This document shows positions 1-7,549 of a stretch of DNA of 41,954 nt, piece by piece. Within the stretch, counting starts at the first letter, position 1; each line of letters begins with the position of its first letter. Source of the DNA: CAWDPQ01 sp049642465 (GTDB taxonomy: Bacteria > Acidobacteriota > Vicinamibacteria > Vicinamibacterales > 2-12-FULL-66-21). The stretch spans positions 1-41,954 of the forward strand of contig JBAROV010000038.1 in NCBI GenBank assembly GCA_049642465.1. The letters are read 5' to 3'. Below the pieces are notes generated by a model that was not told where the DNA came from, did not search any database, and saw only the letters and a list, made by a program, of their open reading frames with translations. Both the position numbers and the translations under genes were made by a program.

Positions 1-2
1 GC

Positions 3-410
3 GCCTACGTCATCGGCACCGGACGCGCCGCCGACCGTCAGACAGTGCTCGACTTCGGCGCGAAGGAGTTCGTCGACCTCGAGAACGAGGTCCTCGAAGA
101 CGTCGGCGGAGTCGATCTGGTGTTCGATGTCATCGGCGGCGACATCGGGAAGCGGTCCGCAGGCCTGATTCGAGCCGGAGGAACCCTGGTGTCCATCGTC
201 GGGACGCCCGAGGCGCGGCCCGCCGACGGCCTGGCGGTCGACTTCGTTGTCGAGTCCGATCGTGCCCAACTGAGTGCGATCGTCCAGCGGGTGCGGGACG
301 GACGACTGCGGACGAACATCGGCAACGTCTCGACCCTTGACGACGCCGTCGCCGCATTCAACCCGACCACGCGGATCAAGGGGAAGACGATCATCCGCGT
401 TCATCCGTGA
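3..410 (+). CDS. Zinc-type (MDR) NAD(P)-dependent oxidoreductase, C-terminal part
   Basis: The gene is open from the first base and enters the window already in frame, so the N-terminal catalytic domain is missing. The visible ~135 residues are the second half of an MDR (quinone oxidoreductase-like) Rossmann domain. One sees 'YVIGTGRAADRQ' after strand 2, 'DFGAKEFVD', then 'GVDLVFDVIGGD', 'AGGTLVSIVG', and the terminal 'RIKGKTIIRV', the order expected for zinc-binding dehydrogenase C-termini. The family reduces quinones or enones with NADPH; the substrate here cannot be told. The stop lies 86 bp before the next gene's probable start, on the same strand. Confidence 0.85.
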   Translation, partial: AYVIGTGRAADRQTVLDFGAKEFVDLENEVLEDVGGVDLVFDVIGGDIGKRSAGLIRAGGTLVSIVGTPEARPADGLAVDFVVESDRAQLSAIVQRVRDGRLRTNIGNVSTLDDAVAAFNPTTRIKGKTIIRVHP

Positions 411-496
411 GCGACACGCGCCCGTCGTCCGCGAATGAGCGGTTCAGCTCGTTTCCTCCCTCCCAGCGCGCGACAATCGTTCAGAAGGTCGTCATC

Positions 497-1519
497 ATGC
501 CGATACTGGTCGCCACCGACCGCGAGGTCGTCGTCATTGACATTGAGCGCGGTACCTCCGTGTCGGCACAGGGAATCAGCGACCGTCCTACTTGCCTCGC
601 TGCGGACGCGCTCGTTCACGGACGGGCGTGGTGTGGGACCCACCGGGACGGCGTGTTAAGGACCGATGATGGCGGACGGTCCTGGCGGTCGGTCGGCCTT
701 GCGGGCCGGCTGATTATGGCCATCGCCGCGAGCCCCGTCGAGCGGGATGTCATCTGGGCGGGCACCGAACCGAGCGAAGTGTGGCGCTCGGCGAATGCGG
801 GTACGACCTGGGAGCCGACGAGCCGATTGGAGACATTGCCGTCGTCATCGGAATGGTCGTTTCCGCCGAGACCGGACACTCATCACGTTCGCTGGATCGC
901 GTGTCATCCGCTCGAACCCGAACGACTGTGGGTTGCGATCGAGGCAGGCGCGCTCGTATCCACGATCGACGGCGGCCGGACGTGGCGCGACCGCGTCACT
1001 GGTGGTCCGTGGGACACTCACGAGCTCGCCGTTCATCGCAACGCACCCAATACTCTGCGCGTCTCTGCGGGCGACGGATATTTCGAGAGCGACGACGCCG
1101 GCGCGACGTGGCGCTCGCCGAGCACCGGTCTCGAAGTCGGCTACTTGCGCAGCGTGGCGATCGATCCGGGGCAACCGGGCGTCGTCGTGGTATCAGCGTC
1201 GTCCGGACCGTACACCGCGTACGTGGCTGGCCGGTCGGATGGCCGGTTGTATCGCCGACTCACTCCCGAGCGCCCTTCGACTGGGCTCAGGGCGTCCCGA
1301 GCGGAAGTCGAGGGGCGCTGGGAGCGCGTTCGCGACGGGTGGCCAGAGCCACCCAGCACCATCGCGCCGCTGCTCTGCGCCGGCGCGACACCTGGAGAGA
1401 TGTGGGCCGCGGATGAGCGCGGCGTTCACCGTTCGGACGATAGCGGAAAGAGCTGGCGCCGCGTCGTCGGATACGCGACGCCGCCACAAAATCTACGCGG
1501 TCTCGCCCTGCTGCAGTAA
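497..1519 (+). CDS. BNR/sialidase-type beta-propeller protein (glycosyl hydrolase-like repeats)
   Basis: A protein of about 340 residues with no signal peptide, made of repeats with BNR/Asp-box signatures: 'TDDGGRSW', 'SANAGTTW', 'TIDGGRTW', 'SDDAGATW', 'SDDSGKSW'. These resemble plant Ycf48-like and exo-alpha-sialidase-like proteins of unknown role common in soil bacteria. I chose the ATG at 497, which has AGAAGG 9 nt upstream and begins 'MPILVATDREVVV'. A longer reading from a GTG at 407 overlaps the previous stop and adds a low-quality tail. No catalytic sialidase residues are evident, so a structural or binding role is as likely as an enzyme. Confidence 0.8.
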   Translation: MPILVATDREVVVIDIERGTSVSAQGISDRPTCLAADALVHGRAWCGTHRDGVLRTDDGGRSWRSVGLAGRLIMAIAASPVERDVIWAGTEPSEVWRSANAGTTWEPTSRLETLPSSSEWSFPPRPDTHHVRWIACHPLEPERLWVAIEAGALVSTIDGGRTWRDRVTGGPWDTHELAVHRNAPNTLRVSAGDGYFESDDAGATWRSPSTGLEVGYLRSVAIDPGQPGVVVVSASSGPYTAYVAGRSDGRLYRRLTPERPSTGLRASRAEVEGRWERVRDGWPEPPSTIAPLLCAGATPGEMWAADERGVHRSDDSGKSWRRVVGYATPPQNLRGLALLQ

Positions 1520-1596
1520 CGCCGACAGTGACGACCTCGTCGGGGTACTCGTCCGCGTCGCGACAAGCGAGGCGGCCGAGTCGGAGGTCGACGACT

Positions 1597-2124
1597 TCAC
1601 GACCGTTCGACGCTCGCGCCCAGGGTGACGAGAAGCTCGTCCAACTGCTCGAACTGCTCGCCAAACCCACCTGTGCTCTCGGAGGCGATGGCAGCGTCGA
1701 GAGCTTCCTTCGACGGATAGAGGTCGTGCAGGACCAGCAGTGTCTTGCCGCTCTTTTCCTCGAAGGTCACCGTGGTGACGGCCCCGCCCTCGCCACCCTC
1801 TTCATTCGTCCAGACGAGGCGCGAGTGCGGCGTCACTTCGATGTATCTACCGAAGAACGCCATGGGCTCTGGGAAAGCATCGTGGCGGAACACCAACCGG
1901 TACCAACCTCCAACACGAACATCCATCTCGCAGGAAAGCAGGGACATGCCGGTCGACTTCGGAACCCACCACCGCTTGAACAGCTCGGGCCTAGTCCACG
2001 CCTCGAACAGGATGCGCGCTGGGCAGTCGAAGGTTCGCGTGACGACCAGCTCACGCTCGGACTTTCGTTCAACCGTCGTGTGGTTCTTCAAGGGGGCGGG
2101 TTCACTCTCTCTTCTTGGGTCCAT
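1597..2124 (-). CDS. SRPBCC (AHSA1-like) domain protein
   Basis: The 175-residue protein has the AHSA1/START-like pattern: 'VVTRTFDCPARILFEAWTRP', then 'FKRWWVPKS', a 'GGWYRLVFR' strand and the closing 'LDELL' helix region. Members form a helix-grip cavity that binds hydrophobic ligands; substrates are mostly unknown. It follows and overlaps (23 bp) the ArsR-type regulator gene on the same strand. That pairing is very common, and the regulator probably controls both genes from the palindrome at 2455-2480. The SRPBCC partner may be the effector or a ligand-handling protein, but no specific reaction can be assigned. Confidence 0.88.
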   Translation of the reverse strand: MDPRRESEPAPLKNHTTVERKSERELVVTRTFDCPARILFEAWTRPELFKRWWVPKSTGMSLLSCEMDVRVGGWYRLVFRHDAFPEPMAFFGRYIEVTPHSRLVWTNEEGGEGGAVTTVTFEEKSGKTLLVLHDLYPSKEALDAAIASESTGGFGEQFEQLDELLVTLGASVERS

Positions 2125-2467
2125 CGACCATCTCCTTCTGTTTCAGTTCTTCGACAACCTTGTCCAACTCGTCAAAGCGTGAGTCCCAGAGCTGGCGGTA
2201 TCTCTCGATCCATGCCATTTCTTCCTGCAGTCGGCGCGGACCGAGCCTGCAGGTTCGCACGCGCCCGACCTTCGCCGTCTTGACGAGCCCGGCCTGCTCC
2301 AGGACGGCGACGTGCTTCTTCATGCCCGTGAGGGTCATGTGGAACTTCTCGGCAAGATCCGTGATCGACGCGTCTGCGCGTCCGAGCTGCTCCAGAACAC
2401 CGCGTCGGGTGACGTCCGACAGCGCGGCGAACGAGGCGTCGAGACGGGACCCCGTATACTGAACCAT
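2102..2467 (-). CDS. ArsR/SmtB-family winged-helix transcriptional regulator
   Basis: About 121 residues. 'LDASFAALSDVTRRGVLEQL' is the classical ArsR N-terminal helix. It is followed by a winged helix ('ITDLAEKFHMTLTGMKKHVAVLEQAGLV') and a 'GRVRTCRLGP' wing. The usual metal-binding CxC box is absent, so this belongs to the non-metal class that pairs with SRPBCC genes. I place the start at the ATG of 'MVQYTGSRL', not at the upstream ATG 20 codons earlier. This ATG sits inside a perfect palindrome and 7 nt after a TATACT box, which suggests a leaderless transcript. Autoregulation is inferred from that geometry. Confidence 0.9.
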   Translation of the reverse strand: MVQYTGSRLDASFAALSDVTRRGVLEQLGRADASITDLAEKFHMTLTGMKKHVAVLEQAGLVKTAKVGRVRTCRLGPRRLQEEMAWIERYRQLWDSRFDELDKVVEELKQKEMVDGPKKRE

Positions 2468-2480
2468 ATGGTTCAGTATA
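2455..2480 (-). promoter_or_regulatory. Perfect 26-bp palindromic operator/promoter over the ArsR start codon
   Basis: The 26 bp are an uninterrupted palindrome whose core is GAACCATATGGTTC, flanked by TATACT and AGTATA. On the minus strand the outer TATACT has the spacing of a -10 box: the A of the regulator's ATG is 7 nt downstream. Promoter, operator and start codon would therefore all be the same few bases. Dimeric ArsR proteins bind such palindromes; that this is the autoregulatory site is inference. No convincing -35 hexamer was found at 16-18 bp. Confidence 0.75.
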
Positions 2481-2535
2481 ATAACGCACCGATTTGGCGG
2501 CATGCAAGGGGACGCCGAGCGCCCCACCGTGCCTC

Positions 2536-2628
2536 CTATGCAGCATTGAAGCGACGCTCGAACTCCGCAGGGCTGAGCTGACCGAGCGTGGAGTGGGTGG
2601 ATCGGCCCCGCGCCCGCCTAACCTGTCG
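2536..2628 (-). pseudogene. C-terminal remnant of an IS3-family transposase (OrfB)
   Basis: In one minus-strand frame the sequence reads about 30 codons ending 'HSTLGQLSPAEFERRF' plus three residues and a TAG stop. This matches the end of IS3-family OrfB, where RRHS-x-LG-x-LSP-x-E-F is typical. A TGA in the same frame ends it on the other side, and no upstream transposase domain is visible. It is a short scar just upstream of the ArsR operon and belongs to a different IS3 subgroup from the copy at 6011-7245, whose tail differs. Confidence 0.6.
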
Positions 2629-2746
2629 TCACAATGCCGTGCAAAATGACGACATGGTTGCAGGCTGGCGGGGTGACCCGTCGATTCCCGTCAGCTCGAC
2701 AAGGCCAATAGGCGAAATAAAAGCGAATATGATACGCTGACGGGCC

Positions 2747-2968
2747 GTGGCGCTCCGGACGTGCACGGTCAGTTTTGTGGGTCCGTCCGGCGTTCGGCAT
2801 TCAGTTGAGGTCACCGCTGAATCGATCTATGAGGCCGCCGCGCTTGGCGTCTCGGCGTTGAAGAACGGTGGTTGGGCCGACGCGACCGCTCCGGGAACCG
2901 AGCTCGAGGTTCAGGTACGCGAGCCGGCCACCTGTCATCGGCTGACCGTGCAGCAGATTCGTCGCTGA
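2747..2968 (+). CDS. Small conserved hypothetical protein (73 aa)
   Basis: Starts at GTG and begins 'MALRTCTVSFVGPSGVRHS', followed by 'VEVTAESIYEAAALGVSALK' and 'TELEVQVREP'. I recall this compact fold pattern as a recurrent hypothetical protein in soil bacteria, but no function is known to me. A TATGAT -10-like hexamer at 2728-2733 lies 13 nt before the GTG, so transcription may begin only a few bases upstream. It stands alone between the IS3 scar and the GIY-YIG gene. The 106 bp after it hold nothing recognisable. Confidence 0.6.
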   Translation: MALRTCTVSFVGPSGVRHSVEVTAESIYEAAALGVSALKNGGWADATAPGTELEVQVREPATCHRLTVQQIRR

Positions 2969-3073
2969 TGCGATGGCGTCGCGGCCAGCCCTGACGAGAC
3001 GCTGAAGAAGCGACGATTGAAGCAATTGCTCGCTTAAGCGAGTGCGCTGCGTAATCAGATCCGGTCGTGCCAG

Positions 3074-4729
3074 ATGGTGCTAGCCAGTCCTTCCGAGCCG
3101 CTCTCGCAACTCGAGGTGCTGGTGGTCGACTGCCAGGCCACAGCCGCCGCTCCCCGAGGTCATCTCCTCGAGATCGGCTGGGCCCGCGTCCTCGGCGCGA
3201 CAATCACGCACGCGCATGCGTCGTTGATCGCGCTGCCGGCCGGCGGGCAGATTCCACCAGCCGTTGCGCGGATCACCGGAATCTCCGAGCACATGATGCG
3301 GTCCGCAGTCGACGGACGCTGCGCGTGGCGCGAGCTGGCCGACCAGGCCGCGAGTCTCACGCCGCAGCCCACGTCGACGGTCATCCACTTCGCTCGATTC
3401 GAGCAACCGTTCCTTCGCAGGTTGGCCGCCGGCGTGTTTCCGCTCGACGTCGTCTGCACGCGGGATATCGCCAGGCGCCTTCTGCCCAATCTGCCCCGCT
3501 GCAGCCTGCGCGCCCTCGCTGGATACTTCGGTCGCGCGGTTGGTGCGCTCCGTCGAAGCGCCGATCACGTCGATGCGACGGCGTTCGTCTGGCACGAGTT
3601 GGTCGGCCTGCTCGAGAGACACGGCGTGTCGACCTGGGGCGCGCTCCACGACTGGCTCGCCGGACCTGCAACACCAAGAAGGTGCCGACGCCGCATCTGG
3701 CCGATGCCGCGGGACGTGCGGCTGTCATTGCCGACGGCGCCAGGGATCTATCGCCTGCTTCGGACGGACGGCAGTGTCCTGTACGTCGGCAAAGCCGCGT
3801 CGCTGCATCATCGGGTCAACAGCTACTTTCGGAAACAGAACGGCGTGCCCGAGCGATTGCTCGAGATGCTGTCGCAGGCACGCGCGATCTCGTTCGACGT
3901 CACACCAAGTCCACTCGAGGCCGCACTCCTCGAGCCGGATGAAATCAAGCGGCACCGACCGCCTTACAACATCGCGCTGACGACGGCGAGTCGCGCGTTG
4001 TGGTTCACGTCGCTGGATCTCAGCGCGCGTCGTCCACAGCCGTCGTCACACTGCCCGTTCGGACCATTTGCGTCGGCCGAAACGCTCGATCAATTCGAGG
4101 CACTCGCCCGGGCCGGGCGCGCCGCTCTGACGCCCGGTTCACGAGGCCCGGATGACGGCACGTTCGCCGCCGGTTACGACCGGCTGTGCGCCACGCATCC
4201 TGAACTCTCGCGCGTCGACCTCTCGGACTCCGCGAAACTGCTGCGGCTTGGCACACGCCTGTGGCGGGAAGGTCGACGAGATCGCGACGTTGATGAAGAC
4301 GGCGCCAACGAAACGGGTCGTGGCTTGACAGTGTGGACCCCGGAGTTCGTGCAAGTGTCGCTGGAATGGCTCGCGTTGCGGGCGGCGCTCGCCCGCCGCC
4401 GCGCGATCTGGTTGACGCGGCTGTTCGATTCGAGCGTGGTGTGGCGCGAGCCCGGGGACAGTTGTGCGCGGCTCATGGTGATCGAGAACGGCGAAGTGGT
4501 GTTGCGCGAGGCAGTGGACGCACACGCGACGCCGCCGATTCCACCGGGTTACCGCCGTCCACTGACCGCACGTCGTGAGGCCTTCACCGTCGCCTCTTTC
4601 GATCGCCTACGGGTATTGACGACGGAGCTGAAGCGCTTGATTGCCGCTGGCGCTCCAGTGGCGCTGCGCCTGGGCATCGGACCGCCACTCGACGAGTCGC
4701 GACTCGCGTCCGCACTGTGGTGGTTGTGA
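3074..4729 (+). CDS. DEDD-exonuclease-like / GIY-YIG (UvrC/Cho-like) endonuclease protein
   Basis: The 551-residue protein joins two DNA-repair modules. Residues ~14-180 resemble the DnaQ-type 3'-5' exonuclease fold, but the first motif reads D19-C-Q21 instead of D-x-E, the second has E110 ('HFARFEQPFL') where D is usual, and the third is 'ADHVDATA'. Exonuclease activity is therefore doubtful. Residues ~220-302 are a complete GIY-YIG domain: G224-I-Y, 'YVGKA' at 237-241, R247 and the catalytic-type E287 in 'LLEPDEIKRHRPPYN'. The remaining ~250 residues are unassigned. Exo/GIY-YIG fusions occur in UvrC-like Cho proteins. The stop is 9 bp before the Pol IV start, so the two genes probably form a repair operon. 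Confidence 0.85.
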   Translation: MVLASPSEPLSQLEVLVVDCQATAAAPRGHLLEIGWARVLGATITHAHASLIALPAGGQIPPAVARITGISEHMMRSAVDGRCAWRELADQAASLTPQPTSTVIHFARFEQPFLRRLAAGVFPLDVVCTRDIARRLLPNLPRCSLRALAGYFGRAVGALRRSADHVDATAFVWHELVGLLERHGVSTWGALHDWLAGPATPRRCRRRIWPMPRDVRLSLPTAPGIYRLLRTDGSVLYVGKAASLHHRVNSYFRKQNGVPERLLEMLSQARAISFDVTPSPLEAALLEPDEIKRHRPPYNIALTTASRALWFTSLDLSARRPQPSSHCPFGPFASAETLDQFEALARAGRAALTPGSRGPDDGTFAAGYDRLCATHPELSRVDLSDSAKLLRLGTRLWREGRRDRDVDEDGANETGRGLTVWTPEFVQVSLEWLALRAALARRRAIWLTRLFDSSVVWREPGDSCARLMVIENGEVVLREAVDAHATPPIPPGYRRPLTARREAFTVASFDRLRVLTTELKRLIAAGAPVALRLGIGPPLDESRLASALWWL

Positions 4730-4738
4730 GGAGTCAAG

Positions 4739-5983
4739 ATGGGTTCCGCAGCCACCATTCTCCACGCGGACCTCGACGCCTTCTACGCGTCGGTCGAACA
4801 GCTGCTTGATCCTCGCCTGCGCGGCAAGCCGATCGCGGTCGGCGGCGGGGTCGTCCTCGCGGCCTCCTACGAAGCGCGGGCGTTCGGCGTACGAAGCGGC
4901 ATGCCGGGACGCCGCGCGCGGCAGCTCTGTCCAGACCTCGTGTTTGTCGGCGGACATTTCGACGAATACCAACGGCTCGGCGACGCCGCCATCGGAGTCC
5001 TGAGCGATTTCACGCCTGCCATCGAGCGCATCTCCATCGACGAGGCCTTCGCCGACGTGGCCGGGTGCACGCATCTCTTCGGTTCGCCAGCAGAGATCGC
5101 AAGAAGGGTTCGGGCTCGCGTGCGCACGGAGCTGGGCTTGCCGATGTCCATCGGCGTGGCGCGCACCAAGCACCTGGCCAAGATCGCATCGCAGGTCGCG
5201 AAGCCGGATGGATTGGTCGTCGTCGATCCAGAAACGGAACTCCAGTTTCTTCACGGCCTGCCCGTCGCACTGATGTGGGGCGTGGGCCCCGCCACCGAGG
5301 CGCGGCTCGCCAAGATCGGCGTCACCACAATCGGTCAATTGGCGGGGAGCTCCCCTGCATCCGTGGAGCGATTGCTTGGACACGCGGTGGGAAGAAAGTT
5401 GACGGCACTCGCGTGGAACCGCGATCCGCGGCAGATCCAGACGCGCCGGCGCGCGCACTCTGCCGGCGCACAATCGGCGCTCGGACGACAGCCAGCGATC
5501 GAGCGCGTCTTCAAACCGACGCTCCATCATCTCGCCGACCGCATCGCCGCGCGGCTCCGCGCCAAATCCCTGACCGGCCGGACGATCACCGTCCGCGTGC
5601 GCTTCGCCGATTTGCGCTCGGTCACGCGCTCGCGCACGCTGTCAGCGCCGATTTCTGCCACGAGGGCGCTTGCGGAGATCGCCGAGGACCTGGTGCGCGG
5701 CGTCCTTGCCGATCACCGTGACGAGCGGACGATCTCGCTGCTGGCGATCGCCGTCTCACATCTCGACCCGCACCCGATCGTGCAACTGGAGCTGCCGCTT
5801 GGGCTTCCCGACGAAGGACGCCGTCCTGGCACCAAGAAAGGCCTGGCGCGATCGCGCGCGGACCGCGCCGTCGATGCGATCCGGAAGCGCTTCGGGGGAC
5901 AAGCGGTGGATTATGCGTCGGCATCGCGCGGTGGGCGCTCCGTCCCCGACGAGTTCCGACGCCTTGCTGAAAGAGAGCTGTGA
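4739..5983 (+). CDS. dinB: DNA polymerase IV (Y-family translesion polymerase)
   Basis: 414 residues, full length for the family. The palm motifs are complete: 'HADLDAFYASVEQ' (D11, with D13) and 'SIDEAFADV' (D101, E102). 'SYEARAFGVRSGMP' is the fingers signature, 'MSIGVARTKHLAKIAS' and 'WGVGPATEARLAKIG' are the helix-hairpin-helix thumb, and a little-finger domain follows. GAGGAG five bases before the ATG is a strong ribosome binding site. The enzyme copies past lesions at low fidelity; the preceding nuclease gene suggests a damage-response operon. No LexA box was identified. The C-terminus 'VPDEFRRLAEREL' is intact, 28 bp from the truncated IS. Confidence 0.95.
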   Translation: MGSAATILHADLDAFYASVEQLLDPRLRGKPIAVGGGVVLAASYEARAFGVRSGMPGRRARQLCPDLVFVGGHFDEYQRLGDAAIGVLSDFTPAIERISIDEAFADVAGCTHLFGSPAEIARRVRARVRTELGLPMSIGVARTKHLAKIASQVAKPDGLVVVDPETELQFLHGLPVALMWGVGPATEARLAKIGVTTIGQLAGSSPASVERLLGHAVGRKLTALAWNRDPRQIQTRRRAHSAGAQSALGRQPAIERVFKPTLHHLADRIAARLRAKSLTGRTITVRVRFADLRSVTRSRTLSAPISATRALAEIAEDLVRGVLADHRDERTISLLAIAVSHLDPHPIVQLELPLGLPDEGRRPGTKKGLARSRADRAVDAIRKRFGGQAVDYASASRGGRSVPDEFRRLAEREL

Positions 5984-6010
5984 ATATCGCCAGCGCCCGC
6001 TGCAATTCGT

Positions 6011-6189
6011 GTGGGGGAGGAAGGGCGGGCGTCGCTGGCGACGGTGAAGCGGATCCGCACGCTCGAGCGTGAGCTCGCGCGGAAAGAAAAGGCGCTCGCC
6101 GAAGCCGCCGCCTTGCTCGTGCTCAAAAAAAACTCCAGGCCCTGGAGGAGGACGAGGGCGACGGCACCGACGAGGAGCACGAGCCGTGA
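6011..6189 (+). pseudogene. IS3 OrfA remnant: truncated, with a frame change at an A8 run
   Basis: One frame reads 'VKRIRTLERELARKEKALAE' then 'AAALLVL', the leucine-zipper end of an IS3 OrfA. At the eight-A run (6125-6132) the expected continuation 'KKLQALEEDEGDG...EHEP' moves to the -1 frame and ends at the TGA at 6187-6189. This fits loss of one A from an ancestral nine-A run, or slippage on the run. Such A tracts are where IS3 elements use -1 frameshifting to make OrfAB. The N-terminal HTH is gone. Confidence 0.65.
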
Positions 6190-7211
6190 TCTTGGCCGCC
6201 CTGAACGACGCCCAGATTGCCGGGGCACGACTCGGTGCCGCCGGTCAGGTGATCGGCGTCTCGGCGCGAACGATCCAGCGCTGGAAACGCCACCCGGACG
6301 GCGACGACCGCCGTTGCGGGCCGCGACATCGACCGGGCAATGCGCTGAGTGCGCGCGAGGAAACCCAGGTGCTCGCCCTCATGACGAGTGCAGAGTACAG
6401 CCATCTCTCGCCCAAACAGCTGGTGCCGCGGCTGGCGGACGATGGGCAGTATCTCGCGTCCGAGTCCACGATGTACCGCCTCAGACGCCGCGTCGGGCTG
6501 AGTGCGCGCCGAGCGCCAGTGCTTCGCACTGAAGTGACGCGGGCGACCACTCTCCATCACGCAGTGCGATCGAACCAGGTCTGGAGCTGGGACATCACGT
6601 ACCTCCCGACGGTGACCCGCGGACGGTTTCTTCGTCTCTACTTGGTGATGGACGTCTGGAGCCGGCGCATTGTGGGCTGGGAGGTCCACGACGACGAGCT
6701 CGCCGAGCGAGCCGCCACGCTGATTCACTGCATCTGTGCCGAAAGCGGGGTCAATCCGAACGGGCTGGTGCTGCACTCGGATAACGGGAAGCCGATGCGC
6801 GGGAACACGATGATCGCCACCCTCCAGTGGCTGGGCATCGTCCCATCATTTAGCCGACCTCACGTCTGCAACGACAACCCGTATTCTGAGGCGCTATTTC
6901 GAACCCTGAAGCACACGCCAGCCTATCCGCGTCTGCCCTTCGCAAGCCGCGACGCGGCACGTCAGTGGGTCGCTCGCTTTGTCGCGTGGTACAACATCGA
7001 GCATCGTCACAGCGCGATACGGTATGTCACGCCAGACCAACGACACTCGGGCGCCGACGTCGCCATTCTGGCGCGCCGTCGCGTGCTCTACGAGCGAGCC
7101 CGGCGACGCACGCCGGGACGCTGGTCGAGCAAGATTCGAAACTGGACACCCGTCGCCACGGTGGTACTCAATCCTGAGCACTCAGCGACGAGGGTCGATG
7201 CGGCATCCTGA
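6186..7211 (+). CDS. IS3-family transposase OrfB (DDE integrase core)
   Basis: 341 residues from a GTG that overlaps the OrfA stop as GTGA, the normal IS3 arrangement. An N-terminal HTH ('GVSARTIQRWKRH') is followed by 'LSPKQLVPRLAD' and the rve core. The catalytic triad is complete: D136 ('WSWDITYLP'), D199 ('LHSDNGKPM') and E235 ('NPYSEALFRTLK'), with exactly 35 residues between the second D and E. 'RHSAIRYVTPDQRH' closes the domain. The frame has no stops, so OrfB is intact, but OrfA and the left end are not; activity in trans is conceivable only. Confidence 0.9.
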   Translation: MILAALNDAQIAGARLGAAGQVIGVSARTIQRWKRHPDGDDRRCGPRHRPGNALSAREETQVLALMTSAEYSHLSPKQLVPRLADDGQYLASESTMYRLRRRVGLSARRAPVLRTEVTRATTLHHAVRSNQVWSWDITYLPTVTRGRFLRLYLVMDVWSRRIVGWEVHDDELAERAATLIHCICAESGVNPNGLVLHSDNGKPMRGNTMIATLQWLGIVPSFSRPHVCNDNPYSEALFRTLKHTPAYPRLPFASRDAARQWVARFVAWYNIEHRHSAIRYVTPDQRHSGADVAILARRRVLYERARRRTPGRWSSKIRNWTPVATVVLNPEHSATRVDAAS

Positions 7212-7288
7212 TGGGCGCGACAACTACCTTGACGCTCACCGCCGGAATGAACTGTTACCCATGTGACCGGAATAGACCCCGACTCCGA

Positions 7289-7336
7289 TGGTCGGGGCGA
7301 CTGGATTCGAACCAGCGACCCCCTGCGCCCAAGGCA
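7289..7336. repeat. Left attachment site (orphan 48-bp copy of tRNA-Pro 3' part)
   Basis: Identical over 48 bp to the 3' portion of the tRNA-Pro gene at 30871-30918, including the encoded CCA and T-arm and reaching into the anticodon arm. The identity stops at 7337 (A here, G in the tRNA gene), so strand exchange probably occurred within the anticodon-arm to CCA interval. Confidence 0.9.
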
Positions 7337-7345
7337 AGCTGGGGA

Positions 7346-7391
7346 GGCCTCTGAAAGTGCTGATTCCCGAACGATTTGCGGCCTCTGAAAG
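7346..7391. repeat. Two 12-bp direct repeats beside the left attachment site
   Basis: GGCCTCTGAAAG occurs at 7346-7357 and again at 7380-7391 (34-bp period), between the attachment repeat and the palindrome at 7395. Tyrosine integrases use short direct repeats next to the core as arm-type sites; that role is inferred from position alone. No matching copy was seen near the right end. Confidence 0.5.
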
Positions 7392-7394
7392 GTC

Positions 7395-7416
7395 GTGGGC
7401 CCAAATTTGGGCCCAC
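7395..7416. repeat. 22-bp perfect palindrome inside the left end
   Basis: A perfect palindrome with core GGGCCCAAATTTGGGCCC, flanked by GT and AC. The same core lies at 30741-30758 inside the right end. It sits 58 bp from the attachment repeat and 133 bp from the integrase stop. A recombination-protein binding site is likely because the two ends match; a terminator for the integrase gene is an alternative here but would not explain the right copy. Confidence 0.7.
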
Positions 7417-7549
7417 CCAAGCGGCGACGCGTCGCTGCTGGTGGTCAGCAGTGGCAAGAACGCAACGCGCGTCGTCGCTGTTTGGATTGTTCGGCATTGT
7501 CGTAGCGTGACTACGACAATCGAAAACGTTTCAAACATCGAGGCACCGT

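Larger units (their letters stand above)
6011..7245 (+). mobile_element. 5'-truncated IS3-family insertion sequence
   Basis: The element contains the tail of orfA and a complete orfB. It starts within 30 bp of the polymerase IV stop without the orfA N-terminus or a left inverted repeat, so the left end is deleted. The right limit is placed after GACAACTACCTTGAC (7219-7233), which follows the transposase stop as an IS end would; the exact base is uncertain. The copy cannot move by itself. It sits directly beside the left attachment repeat of the genomic island. Confidence 0.7.

Noticed and set aside
7246..7288. GAACTGTTACCCATGTGACC motif resembling an IS terminus
   Set aside because: Looks like the edge of another insertion sequence, but only ~40 bp remain and no inverted repeat partner was found.
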